From the NCBI GenBank assembly GCA_036675505.1, contig JAKFEW010000042.1, positions 62,001-126,000 of the forward strand: a stretch of 64,000 bases of DNA. The letters are read 5' to 3'. This document shows positions 25,666-34,089 of this stretch, piece after piece. Source of the stretch: JAKFEW01 sp036675505. Its GTDB lineage: Bacteria > Cyanobacteriota > Sericytochromatia > S15B-MN24 > JAQBPE01. Positions within the stretch are counted from its first letter, which is position 1. Every line of letters starts with the position of its first letter. Below the pieces are notes generated by a model. The model had not been told where the DNA came from, made no database searches, and was given only the letters and a program-made list of their open reading frames with translations. The position numbers and the translations under genes are program-made.

Positions 25666-26625
25666 CTACTTGGCCGCGATCGCGGCCTTGGCGTCCTCGA
25701 CGGCGAACTGCCACGGGTGCCGCTTGGGCATCTTGCGGCCTTCCTTGACGTAGCGGACGCACATCTCGGCCATGGCGTTCACGACCCACTCGAAGTTCTC
25801 GGGGCGGATCGAGTAGTAGTCCATGTCCGGTGCCGGGTTCATGAAATCGATCGCGTACGGGATGCCGTCCTTGCACGCGAACTCGACGGAGTTCATGTCG
25901 TAGCCGAGCGCGTGGCAAATCGTCTTCGAGTCCTTGATGACGCGCGCCACCAGGGGATCGTTCGGGTCCGCCAGGCCCGGCACGTAGCGCTCGTGGAAGT
26001 ATGCGCGCGGGTTGTAGCGGATGGGCAGGATGTTGTCCTTGCCGATCGCCAGGCAGCGGAAGTAGTCATCGAACTCGATGCACTCCTGCGCGATCATGAC
26101 CAGGTTGCCGGTCTCCTCGTATGCGCGGAAGAATTCCTGCATGTTGTTGACCTTGTAGACGTTGCGCCAGCCGCCGCCGTCGTAGGGCTTGAGGATCGCC
26201 GGGAAGCCGATGTATTCGAACACTTCCTTCCAGTCGACGAGCGCCTGGTTGCGGTACGACATCTCGGTCGTGCGGGGGAAGCGACGCTTCGAGGGCAGCA
26301 CCATGGTCTTGGGGTGCGCGACGCCCAGCGCGCTCACCAGCCCGCCGTCGAAGAACTTGTCGTCGGCCAGCCACCAGAACGGGTCGTTGACCACGTAGGT
26401 GCCCGTGAGGACGGCGTGCTTGAGGTAGGGCTTGTAGGTGAGGATCTCGTGCGAGATGCGGTCCACGATCAGATCGTAGCCGGTGGGCTCGCCCATCTTG
26501 GGCGCCGCGAGGCGCACGAACTCACCGACGATTTCACCGCCGCCCAGCTCATTGACCTTGTTGACGAAGGCGTGCGGGAAGCTGTCCTCGAAGCCTACGA
26601 GGATGCCGACTTTCTTGGGTGCCAT
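25666..26625 (-). CDS. ATP-grasp domain carboxylate-amine ligase, unknown substrate
   Basis: This is a 319-residue protein in the RimK/D-Ala-D-Ala-ligase-like ATP-grasp fold. An N-terminal Rossmann-like region opens VGILVGFEDSFPHAFVNKV. The ATP-binding lysine and glycine loop are ILKPYDGGGWRNVYKV (about residue 146). Hinge residues lie in MIAQECIEFDDYFRC, and the metal-binding acid/Asn pair is in DFMNPAPDMDYY near residue 263. These enzymes activate a carboxylate as acyl phosphate and join it to an amine or thiol. It is third in an operon after two other amide-forming enzymes (64 bp gap to the one before), so it probably extends or modifies the same product. Confidence 0.8.
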   Translation of the reverse strand: MAPKKVGILVGFEDSFPHAFVNKVNELGGGEIVGEFVRLAAPKMGEPTGYDLIVDRISHEILTYKPYLKHAVLTGTYVVNDPFWWLADDKFFDGGLVSALGVAHPKTMVLPSKRRFPRTTEMSYRNQALVDWKEVFEYIGFPAILKPYDGGGWRNVYKVNNMQEFFRAYEETGNLVMIAQECIEFDDYFRCLAIGKDNILPIRYNPRAYFHERYVPGLADPNDPLVARVIKDSKTICHALGYDMNSVEFACKDGIPYAIDFMNPAPDMDYYSIRPENFEWVVNAMAEMCVRYVKEGRKMPKRHPWQFAVEDAKAAIAAK

Positions 26626-26689
26626 AATTACCTGCTGTCTCCATCATTCTTCAATCCACGTCCCCTCAGGGAACGGGCGGGGTGGTGGA

Positions 26690-27838
26690 CTACGATTCGC
26701 CGCCGGCGCCGACGGTTGCCGGGCGGGTGTCCACCCCGGCGATCGTTTCGCGCACGACCCAGTCGACGACGGCCTTGAGGTCGCCCGTCTCCCGGTAGAT
26801 CTCCAGCTGCTTATCGGCGCTGGTCCCGCGTTTGAGGATGGTGCGCACGTGCTCGATCTCCTTGCGGCTGCCCAGCTCGTCGACCACCGGGTCGACGAAT
26901 TCGAGCAGCTCTTCGATCAGCTCGCGCGCCGGGAGCTCCTTCTTCTTGCCGAAGTCGATCAGCTTGCCGTCGAGGCCGTAGCGGTAAGCCCGCCACTTGT
27001 TCTCCTCGATCAGGTCGCGCGTGTAGATGCGGAAGCCGAGGTTCTGCTCGCGCAGCACGTAGAGCCGCGCGACGATCGCCTGGATCAGCGCCACGATCGC
27101 GATGGTGTCGTCGACGTTGGTCGGCAGGTCGCAGATGCGGAACTCGATCGTATTGAAGAAGGCATGGGGCCGGAGATCCCACCAGATGCGCTTGCCATCG
27201 TCGATGCAGCCCGTCTTCACGAGCGTGTCGACATGCTGCTCGAATTCGCTCCAGCTCTTGAAGTAGTCCGGCACGCCGGTGCGCGGGAAGCGCTTGAAGA
27301 TCATGCAGCGGCTGGACTTGAGGCCGGTCGCGCGGCCGAGCCAGAACGGGCTGCTGGTCGAGAGGGCGAGCAGGTGCGGCAGGAAGTAGCGTGCCTCGTT
27401 CATGATCTCGACGGCCAGATCGCGGTCGTCGATGCCGATGTGGCAATGCAGGCCGAAGACCAGGTTGCCGCGGGCGACGTCCTGCAGATCTTCCACGATC
27501 ATGTGGTAGCGATCGCGGTCCGTGATGTCCTGCTTCTTCCAGTCGCTGAAAGGGTGCGTCGAGGCCGCGCAGATGGCCATGCCGTTCTTCTGGGCCAGCT
27601 TCGAGACCGTGCTGCGCAGGCGTCCCACGTCGGCGCGGGCCTCCTGCACGTTCTTGCAGATGTCCGTGCCCACTTCGATGACCGACTGGTGCATCTCGGG
27701 CTTGATGGCATCGCCGAGCGAATCGCCGGCCTCCTCGAGCATCGTCGAGATGTGGCTCTTGAGCTCGCGGGTCTCAGGATCGACGATCTGGTACTCTTCC
27801 TCGACGCCGATGGTGAACTGTTTCAGGTTGGTCGCCAT
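26690..27838 (-). CDS. YbdK-type carboxylate-amine ligase (glutamate-cysteine ligase family 2)
   Basis: This 382-residue member of the GCS2 family uses the glutamine-synthetase-like fold to link a carboxylate to an amine with ATP. Motifs are GVEEEYQIVD at the N-terminus (metal-binding Glu), EMHQSVIEVGTDICKN, GLHCHIGIDD and TIEFRICDLPTNVDDTIA. E. coli YbdK has only weak glutamate-cysteine ligase activity, so the true substrates here are open. The ATG at 27838 fits the family start; the reading frame continues upstream but without homology. It begins 11 bp after the circularly permuted ATP-grasp gene, indicating one operon. Confidence 0.88.
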   Translation of the reverse strand: MATNLKQFTIGVEEEYQIVDPETRELKSHISTMLEEAGDSLGDAIKPEMHQSVIEVGTDICKNVQEARADVGRLRSTVSKLAQKNGMAICAASTHPFSDWKKQDITDRDRYHMIVEDLQDVARGNLVFGLHCHIGIDDRDLAVEIMNEARYFLPHLLALSTSSPFWLGRATGLKSSRCMIFKRFPRTGVPDYFKSWSEFEQHVDTLVKTGCIDDGKRIWWDLRPHAFFNTIEFRICDLPTNVDDTIAIVALIQAIVARLYVLREQNLGFRIYTRDLIEENKWRAYRYGLDGKLIDFGKKKELPARELIEELLEFVDPVVDELGSRKEIEHVRTILKRGTSADKQLEIYRETGDLKAVVDWVVRETIAGVDTRPATVGAGGES

Positions 27839-27849
27839 GCGCAGGCCCT

Positions 27850-29238
27850 CTACTTCCGGGAAACGACGAAGGTGGGGACGATGCCGCCGCCAGCCGTCAC
27901 ATTGCACAGGTCGGTGGCCGACAGGCGCGTGAGGAAGCCGTGGGCCTCTCCGAAGAACACGTACGGATCGATGTCGATGGTCTGCGGCTCGAAGACCAGG
28001 CCTTCCTCGCCCCATACGGGGAACGCCACCTTGGGCGCCTCGACCTTCCACTGCACGACGTAGGGGCTCGCCTGGGCCTCCTGGATCGCCTTGGCCCACT
28101 CGGCCTCGTCGATCGCCCAGCCGATGTAGATGCCCTTGCCGCCGTACTCGTCGTTGGGCTTGAGGACCAGGTTCTGCTGGTTCGCCTTGATCCAGGACAG
28201 CAGGTCGATCTCGGTGCCGTCGAAGGTCTGGGTCTTGCCGTCCTGAACGAGGCGCGTCCACGGCACGGCGCTCTTCACGGCGTCCCGCTCCTCGGCGTTG
28301 AAGCTGGGCATCACGCGCTCGTCGGTCACGATCGCGAAGATCGACTTCTTGTGCAGCAACTTCGAGCGGAACGGGTTCACCACGCAAGCAGCGCCGGTGC
28401 GGTAGGCGTCCCAGAAGGCATGCAGCTCGTCGAAGCGCTCGAGGAACTCGTTGGTGAGCAGGCGGCGGTAGATCAGGTCGATCTCGAAGCCGTCCTTCGT
28501 GTAGAGGCGCCCGTTTTCGAACTTGAGCTCGCGCGGATCCGCCACCTCGGCCTTGAGGCCGTGCGAGCGGAAGTAGTCGCGGCAGAGGTAGAACTCCTCG
28601 ACCGTGGGCACGTCCTGGTAGTCGACGATCGCGATGTTCGGCTGCTCGCGGCGGTCGGTGTGCCCATTCGCGCGCCAGGTCTCGTACACCTTGAGCAACA
28701 TGGACTCCAGCGGCTCGCGCACGTCGAAGGACGCGACCTCGAAGCGCTCCTGGAACTTCTTCATGATCGGCTCTTCCAGCCAGAGGTTGGCGAGCACCGT
28801 CGTGAAGGCCGGGCCCGCGGGGCACTCCGCGTTCAGCTCGACGTAGGCGTAATGCTTGTCGCTGATGAACGAGTCGTACCGGCAGGTGGGCGTGAGCCAC
28901 GGGTAGCCGGGATCGGGCGCGATCAGCTTCTCCTCGTCCGCCGTCAGGCGCAGGAGGTCGCGGATGGCCGGGTCGGACTGGATGAACGTGGCCGCCTTCT
29001 CCATCGCCTGGTTCACCAGCTTGGTGACTTTCTGCACATGAGCCCACTGCTCGGCGCTCACGAATTGCGGACGCAGGTACGGGCAGCTCGAGCGGCCGCC
29101 GAACGTGATCTTCGCGTCGATGACCCGTTTCTGGAAGGCCTGGTAATCGGCCGCGTTGAGGTGGGCGTCGACCAGGAGCTGATCGTAATGGGCGATGGCT
29201 TCCTGAACGGCGGAAGCCTGGCTGGCGGCTTGGGTCAT
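27850..29238 (-). CDS. Circularly permuted ATP-grasp protein, first gene of ligase operon
   Basis: This is a 462-residue protein. The metal-binding motif YAYVELNAECPAGPAF comes early (about residue 135), and the nucleotide-binding lysine/glycine-loop motif LVLKPNDEYGGKGIYIG comes late (about 365). This order is the reverse of ordinary ATP-grasp enzymes and marks the circularly permuted type. Other conserved blocks are DLIYRRLLTNEFLERF and CVVNPFRSKLLHKKSIFA. Related permuted ATP-grasps sit next to GCS2-type ligases in many bacterial peptide/amide-synthesis neighbourhoods. The ATG at 29238 is chosen by GAGGA about 11 nt upstream and by where similarity-like order begins; a frame extension to 29310 is low-complexity. 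Confidence 0.82.
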   Translation of the reverse strand: MTQAASQASAVQEAIAHYDQLLVDAHLNAADYQAFQKRVIDAKITFGGRSSCPYLRPQFVSAEQWAHVQKVTKLVNQAMEKAATFIQSDPAIRDLLRLTADEEKLIAPDPGYPWLTPTCRYDSFISDKHYAYVELNAECPAGPAFTTVLANLWLEEPIMKKFQERFEVASFDVREPLESMLLKVYETWRANGHTDRREQPNIAIVDYQDVPTVEEFYLCRDYFRSHGLKAEVADPRELKFENGRLYTKDGFEIDLIYRRLLTNEFLERFDELHAFWDAYRTGAACVVNPFRSKLLHKKSIFAIVTDERVMPSFNAEERDAVKSAVPWTRLVQDGKTQTFDGTEIDLLSWIKANQQNLVLKPNDEYGGKGIYIGWAIDEAEWAKAIQEAQASPYVVQWKVEAPKVAFPVWGEEGLVFEPQTIDIDPYVFFGEAHGFLTRLSATDLCNVTAGGGIVPTFVVSRK

Positions 29239-29508
29239 GTTGAGTGGGCGATCCTCGGGAGGGTCGGACGATGCGGCGGTCGGTCCGCTTGGGCGTCCGG
29301 GGAGGGGCACAATGGCATCATTCTAGCAAGTTGCCGGAAAACCGGCCACCATGGCACCGACGCGATCGTAAAAATTATCACATCCTGGAAATCGGCTCGA
29401 CTCGCCGGATGGTGGGTCCCGAACGACATAACCCTGGTGATCGCCGTCACCGCCCGCCCGTGCCGCGCGGCACCGCGGCGGCGTCACGCGCTGCGCTACG
29501 CTGGACGG

Positions 29509-29802
29509 ATGCGTCGCGCAATCCTGGCTGCAGCCTTCCTCATGGTGCTCGCCTCGCCCGTCCGGGCCGAGGGCTTCAAGCTGCCGATCGAGACCGACAA
29601 GGCCGCCCACTTCGGCGTTTCCTACGTCATCACCGATCAGCTCATGCGCGCCGGGCTGCCGCCCGACCAGGCGATGATCGCCACGTTCTTCATCGGTTGG
29701 TTCAAGGAGGTGGCCGACGGCCGCGTCGATCCGGGCGATCTGGGTGCGGACGTGGCGGGATCGCTTGCAGCAGCCTACCTGCGCGTCCAGCTCGGCTGGT
29801 AA
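29509..29802 (+). CDS. Small exported YfiM/DUF2279-like protein
   Basis: This is a 97-residue protein with a signal peptide (about residues 1-20, cleavage at VRA-EG). The mature part DKAAHFGVSYVI...FIGWFKEVADGR...DLGADVAGSLAAAYL carries the D-K-x-x-H-F, G-x-x-K-E and D-x-x-x-D pattern of the YfiM/VanZ-like group of small envelope proteins. Function in that group is not settled. It starts 270 bp after the divergent ligase operon and ends 146 bp before the HD-GYP gene. The Shine-Dalgarno match is weak (GGACGG). Confidence 0.7.
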   Translation: MRRAILAAAFLMVLASPVRAEGFKLPIETDKAAHFGVSYVITDQLMRAGLPPDQAMIATFFIGWFKEVADGRVDPGDLGADVAGSLAAAYLRVQLGW

Positions 29803-29948
29803 ATGGCCCGACCCACAAACGTTTCGGCGTTGTCGAAATTTTTTCGGAAATTTAAGCAACCCGCGTCCTTAACCTTCCTATAACTTATCGAGGGAAGGCC
29901 GGCGTTCATCACGCCGGTCCCGGCCTGTCGCTGGATGGAGGTTACTTG

Positions 29949-30980
29949 GTGGAGCACATCCTGGTGGTCGAGGCGGAAGCGGTGGTGCGGAGCACCCTGG
30001 CGAGCGTGTTGGGGCGCGCCGGGTACCACGTTCACCTGGCCGCCGATCCGGAAGAAGCCGTGTCGATCGGCCGAGAGCTCCGCGAGCTGGCCGTGATCGT
30101 CGCTGACGGCCGCATCGCCGATCCGGCCGGCCGCGAGAGCTTCGCCAGGCTCCGTGCCAGGCACCCGCAGATGCGCGCCCTGATGATCGCCGGGCAATCC
30201 ACCCAGGTCGCCGATCGGGTGATCGAGCCGGCCCCGACCGACGTCGCCCGCCTGCGCGGCGAAGGGCTCGCCGGCGCCATCGCCCGCCCATTCGAGGTCT
30301 TCGCCCTGGCCGGCAAGGTCGCCGAAGTCACCGCCGCCCTGGCCCAGGATCGCGCGCGCGGCGCGCTGCTCGATCGCCTGCGTCAGGACGTCGTCCAGAT
30401 GGTCGATTCGCTCGCCATGGCGCTCGAGGCCCGCGATCCTTACACGCATGGCCATTCGTTGCGCGTCTCGGACTACGCGCTCATGATCGCCGACGGCCTG
30501 GGGCTTTCGGCGCGCGAGACCGAGAACCTCAAGCATGGCGCGGCGCTGCACGACATCGGCAAGATCGCCGTACGCCAGGAGGTGCTGCACAAGCCCGGCC
30601 GCCTCAGCGAAGAGGAATTCGAGCACATCAAGATCCACCCGTCGGTGGGCCGTGAGATCCTCGAGCCGATCGAGGACTTCAAGACGATGCTGGACGTGGT
30701 GTACTATCACCACGAGCGCATGGATGGCCGGGGTTACCCGGAGGGAGTGAAGGGGAACAAGATTCCCGTTCTGGCCCAGATCGTCGCGGTCGCCGACACC
30801 TACGACGCCATGACCAGCGACCGGCCGTACCGGCGTGGCATGGCACCCGAGAAGGCCTTCGCGGTCATGCGGGAGGTGGCCGGCACGCAGCTCAACGCCG
30901 AGTTCGTCGCCCTGCTGTCCCAGCGCATCACGTCGCGCGTCGAGGCCCCGCATGATCCAGCCGCCCAGCGAGCCTGCTGA
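29949..30980 (+). CDS. HD-GYP domain protein with degenerate receiver domain
   Basis: This 343-residue protein is likely a cyclic-di-GMP phosphodiesterase. Residues 1-125 resemble a response-regulator receiver (HILVVEAEAVV, VIVADGRIAD, IARPFEV). The first acidic pair is altered to E-A-E, while an aspartate remains at the phosphoacceptor position. Residues about 140-325 form an HD-GYP domain with HGHSLRVSDYA, ALHDIGKIAV, HPSVGREIL and YYHHERMDGRGYPEG, all metal ligands and the GYP signature present. The GTG at 29949 has GGAGGT 6 nt upstream; a TTG 3 nt earlier is less well spaced. A hairpin (CCGGCGT/ACGCCGG, 29899-29917) sits in the leader. It overlaps the ABC ATPase gene by 29 bp. Confidence 0.88.
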   Translation: MEHILVVEAEAVVRSTLASVLGRAGYHVHLAADPEEAVSIGRELRELAVIVADGRIADPAGRESFARLRARHPQMRALMIAGQSTQVADRVIEPAPTDVARLRGEGLAGAIARPFEVFALAGKVAEVTAALAQDRARGALLDRLRQDVVQMVDSLAMALEARDPYTHGHSLRVSDYALMIADGLGLSARETENLKHGAALHDIGKIAVRQEVLHKPGRLSEEEFEHIKIHPSVGREILEPIEDFKTMLDVVYYHHERMDGRGYPEGVKGNKIPVLAQIVAVADTYDAMTSDRPYRRGMAPEKAFAVMREVAGTQLNAEFVALLSQRITSRVEAPHDPAAQRAC

Positions 30981-31896
30981 GTCCCGTACCGCCGTCTCCG
31001 CCAAGGACCTGCATTTCAGCTACGGCCGGACCCCGGCCGTCGTCGGCTTCAAGTGGGAGCTGCCCGCCGGGTGCGTGGCAGCTCTCTTCGGCCATTCGGG
31101 CGCCGGCAAGTCGACCGTCCTCGCGCTGCTCGCGGGGGCCTTGCCCCGCGCCCAGGGCACGGTCGAGGTCCATGGCCTCGACCCGCTCCAGAGCGCCGGG
31201 CGGCAGTACCTCGGCTATATGCCGCAGATCGGCGGACTCTACGGCGGCTACTCCGTCGAGGAGAACTTGCAGACTTTCGCCGTCGGCGCGGGCCCACACG
31301 GCACGCTCGGCGCATCGATGGGCCGCATGCTGGAGCCGTTCTTCACGGCGGGACGTCGCCAGACGATGATCGACGAGGCCGTCGAACGTACGCTGACCAC
31401 GATCCAACTCGCCGCTCGCCGCAACGAGCCGGTCGGCAACCTGAGCGCGGCGCTGCAGCAGCGCGTCTCGCTCGGCATCGCGATGCTCTGGACGCCCGAC
31501 GTGCTGTTGCTCGACGACCCGCTCTCGATGGCGGACGACGCCTGGGCGCGGGAGGCCTGGGCGCACTTCAAGGGGCTCGCGGCGCGCGGCCACACCGTGG
31601 TCGTCGCCACCGGCCGGGCGCGCGACGCGATCATGGCCGATCGCATCGCGCTGATCCGCGCGGGCCGCGTGGTCCAGGTCGGCGAGACGGCGGCGCTCGC
31701 GCCGCCCGGCAAGGCCAAGGTCGCGCTCAAGTACATCCAGAAGACCGGTCCGATCTCGGAAGAGATCGAGGTCAACGACGTCGTGACCGAGTTGCCCGGG
31801 ATCATGGACCGCAAGCCGGGGGCCAGGCCCATCGAGGTGCGCATCCAGCAAGAGTCGCAGGAGTCGCGCCTCGAGGCGCTGCTCCACGTTCAGTAG
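30952..31896 (+). CDS. ABC-type ATP-binding protein with non-canonical signature and Walker B
   Basis: This is a 314-residue ABC ATPase-like protein. Walker A is intact (GHSGAGKST) and the Q-loop region reads YMPQIGGLYGGYS. The signature is NLSAALQQR instead of LSGGQ-type. Walker B is VLLLDDPLS, so Asp replaces the catalytic Glu. The switch histidine region (VVVATGRARD) also lacks an obvious His. These changes predict slow or no ATP hydrolysis (inference). The C-terminal about 80 residues (ALKYIQKTGPISEEIEVND) are an extra domain. It overlaps the HD-GYP gene by 29 bp and precedes its membrane partner by 13 bp, so the three genes form an operon. Confidence 0.82.
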   Translation: MIQPPSEPAESRTAVSAKDLHFSYGRTPAVVGFKWELPAGCVAALFGHSGAGKSTVLALLAGALPRAQGTVEVHGLDPLQSAGRQYLGYMPQIGGLYGGYSVEENLQTFAVGAGPHGTLGASMGRMLEPFFTAGRRQTMIDEAVERTLTTIQLAARRNEPVGNLSAALQQRVSLGIAMLWTPDVLLLDDPLSMADDAWAREAWAHFKGLAARGHTVVVATGRARDAIMADRIALIRAGRVVQVGETAALAPPGKAKVALKYIQKTGPISEEIEVNDVVTELPGIMDRKPGARPIEVRIQQESQESRLEALLHVQ

Positions 31897-31909
31897 GCCG
31901 GGAGACCCC

Positions 31910-32578
31910 ATGTCGCTGTTTCCGCTCGCCCGCCCTGCCTGGGCCCAGCAGTTCAAACGTGATCCGCTCGGGCTGCTGACGGCGGCGCTGGTGCCCGTCG
32001 CCGTTGCCGCGCTCGCGCTGATCGACGGCCGTCCCGAGCGCACGCCCGCGATCCTGGCCCTGGGCTGGACGCTGGTAGGCTTGCTGCCGCCCGCGGTGCG
32101 CGGCCGCACCACCGATGGCGGCCTCGAGCTGCGCTGGCGCGCGCAGCCGTTCGGCGCCGCGGACCGCTGGACCGGCGCGATGGCGACGCACGTGCCGCTC
32201 GCGGTGGCCTTCTCGCTGGCGATCGCGACGATCGCGTGGGTCGACCAGGGCTCGCTGGGCGTGCGCACGCCGGCGCTGTTCGCGGTCGCGGCGCTTTGCG
32301 GCGCCGCCACCGGCGCCTGGGGTGTGGCGCTGGGATCGCTCTCGCGCCGGCCCTGGCAGCGGGCGGGCCTGCTGGGCTTTGGCCTCGCGCTTTCCGGCTG
32401 GGCGCTGCTGCCGGGCGTGACCGGGCCGCTGACGCTCGCGATCCCCGCAGGCCAAGCGATCACCGCGATGGCGATGTTGCCGAAGGGCCTGGGCGCGGCG
32501 ATCGTGCCGCTGGTGGAGATGGCGCTCTCGGGGCTGGTGGCGGTGGTCGTCGGCGTGGTCGGCTACGGCCGCCGCTGA
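31910..32578 (+). CDS. Multi-pass membrane protein, probable ABC-2-like permease partner
   Basis: This is a 222-residue protein with about six hydrophobic helices (LLTAALVPVAVAALALI, ILALGWTLVGLLPPAV, PLAVAFSLAIATIAW, LFAVAALCGAATGAWGVAL and a long C-terminal one). No ABC-2 sequence motif such as E-R-G-T is visible. The call rests on topology and on its position 13 bp after the ABC ATPase gene. It could equally be a regulatory membrane subunit. The last residues YGRR are basic. Confidence 0.65.
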   Translation: MSLFPLARPAWAQQFKRDPLGLLTAALVPVAVAALALIDGRPERTPAILALGWTLVGLLPPAVRGRTTDGGLELRWRAQPFGAADRWTGAMATHVPLAVAFSLAIATIAWVDQGSLGVRTPALFAVAALCGAATGAWGVALGSLSRRPWQRAGLLGFGLALSGWALLPGVTGPLTLAIPAGQAITAMAMLPKGLGAAIVPLVEMALSGLVAVVVGVVGYGRR

Positions 32579-32605
32579 TTTCCTCCCGCAGCGAAGCGAG
32601 AATCG

Positions 32606-33934
32606 CTACGGCGCGAGCGCCTTGAACGGCTCGAACGCCGGGTCCTGGCGGAACGTCGGGTCGAGCGCGTTGGCCGTCGCGATCAGGCCGACCGCCTCGA
32701 GCGCCCGGCCGTCGGCGCGGGCCACCGCCGCCTCGCGGTAAATGAACGGGGCCTCGCGCGCGCCCGTCGCCTTGAGCTGGTTCACCGCCGCCGACGCCTC
32801 CGCCGCCTGCCCCAGCGCGAGCAGCGCGCCCGCGTGCAGGTCGAGCGTCTCGGCGTCCCCGCGGACCTTGCGCTCCGCCGCGAGCAGCCGCTCGGCTTCG
32901 GCCGCCTCGCCCGGCCGGGCCCGATCGAGCAGCAGCCGCGCGAGATCGCGCCGATGGTCCACCACGCCTTTGGCGAGCTCGGCCCGCAGCCGGCCCTCGG
33001 CAGCGCCCCAAAGCGCCTCCGCGTCCGCCGGGCGCCCCGCCGCGCGCGCGATGCGGGCGCGCGCGAGCGTCGGGCCCGGGTCGTGGCGCTGCGCCTCGAC
33101 CCGTTTCCAGCCGTCGTCGGCGGATGCGAAGTCGCCGCGGCGCGCCGCCACATCGGCGGCGAGGCCGATCGCCGGCAGGTGTCCCGGGTAGATCCGCGAA
33201 GCCTCGGCGAAAAGGGCCTCGGCCTCCGCCAGCTTGCCGCGGCGCAGCCACATGCGGCCGAGCCAGGTCCGTGCGTCGGCCGAGGTCAGCCGCTCGCCGG
33301 GTTGTTCCCGGGTGATCGCCTCCCGGAAGGCGGCCTCGGCGCCCTTGTCGTTCCCGCGCGCGGCCCGCGCGAGGCCGAGCTGGGCGAAGGCGGGCGAGGT
33401 CGGCGAGCCGCTCACGATCCGCTCCAGCCGTCGTTCGGCTTCGGCCGTGCGGCCCTGAGCGAGGTCGATCGCCGCGAACACGCCGTCGACGTCGGCGGTG
33501 GGGTGGCGCCGCTTGAGGTCTTCGATGATGCGCCGGGCATCCGGGAAGCGGTGCTCGGCGATCGCGAGCTGCGCCCCGATCAGCCGCGCATCCGGGTTGC
33601 CCTGCGGCATCGCCCGGAGCGAGGCCGCGGCCGCCCGCGCGGCCAGCGCGTGCCAGGCCGGGTCGCCGGTCTCGCGCGCCTTCTTCATGTAGGCGGCGGC
33701 CAACATGTTCTGGTTCATGAACCCGTCCGGCGCCTTCTGGACGCGCCCCCGGTAGAACGCAATCTCCGCGTCGGTGGCCACCCCGGCCGTGAGCGGCAGC
33801 GTGTAGGGCCGGATGCCGGTCCGCCCGAGGTCGGGGCCGGTCTGGTACCCGCCCGTCGCCAGCCACACGACCCCCGCCGCGGCGAGGCCGATCAAGGCCG
33901 TCGCGACGAGCCGGTGGAAGCTCTGCTGCATCAT
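32606..33934 (-). CDS. Membrane-anchored TPR protein
   Basis: This is a 442-residue protein with a short N-terminal anchor (HRLVATALIGLAAAGVVWLAT, residues about 7-27) followed by TPR-like helical repeats to the end. Examples are AQLAIAEHRFPDARRIIED, FAAIDLAQGRTAEAERRLER, LGLARAARGNDKGAEAAFR and LGRMWLRRGKLAEAEALFAE. It probably sits in the inner membrane with the repeats in the periplasm, or is secreted if cleaved. No specific family was identified. The tandem ATGATG at 33934 is used; the frame extends upstream but without a signal. There is no clear Shine-Dalgarno site. It is convergent with the ABC permease. Confidence 0.75.
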   Translation of the reverse strand: MMQQSFHRLVATALIGLAAAGVVWLATGGYQTGPDLGRTGIRPYTLPLTAGVATDAEIAFYRGRVQKAPDGFMNQNMLAAAYMKKARETGDPAWHALAARAAAASLRAMPQGNPDARLIGAQLAIAEHRFPDARRIIEDLKRRHPTADVDGVFAAIDLAQGRTAEAERRLERIVSGSPTSPAFAQLGLARAARGNDKGAEAAFREAITREQPGERLTSADARTWLGRMWLRRGKLAEAEALFAEASRIYPGHLPAIGLAADVAARRGDFASADDGWKRVEAQRHDPGPTLARARIARAAGRPADAEALWGAAEGRLRAELAKGVVDHRRDLARLLLDRARPGEAAEAERLLAAERKVRGDAETLDLHAGALLALGQAAEASAAVNQLKATGAREAPFIYREAAVARADGRALEAVGLIATANALDPTFRQDPAFEPFKALAP

Positions 33935-34007
33935 AGGCCGGTGCGGTCTTCTTCTGGCGAGCGTCGGTTGGCTATACGACCATACCCGGCGAAGGGAATT
34001 GATTTTT

Positions 34008-34019
34008 CCATGCGCATGG
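34008..34019. promoter_or_regulatory. Possible operator: 12-bp perfect palindrome upstream of hutU
   Basis: CCATGCGCATGG is a perfect palindrome about 70 bp before the hutU ATG, in the gap shared with the divergent TPR gene. It could bind a dimeric regulator, but a 12-bp palindrome can occur by chance and it does not match a HutC site known to me. Confidence 0.3.
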
Positions 34020-34089
34020 ATTTCCGCGCTTGGTATCATGCACACCCGAGCGGCCGCGGACGGCCGAGAGCGTATACGGAGCCAGCCTG

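Noticed and set aside
26690..29047. One 785-codon minus-strand frame that could suggest a fusion of the two ligases
   Set aside because: The upstream half of this frame is an out-of-frame reading of the permuted ATP-grasp gene; the ligase has its own start at 27838.
30952..32578. Possible Kef- or LolCDE-type annotation for the ABC pair
   Set aside because: The membrane partner lacks the large periplasmic domain and MacB/LolC motifs, so no specific transporter family is claimed.
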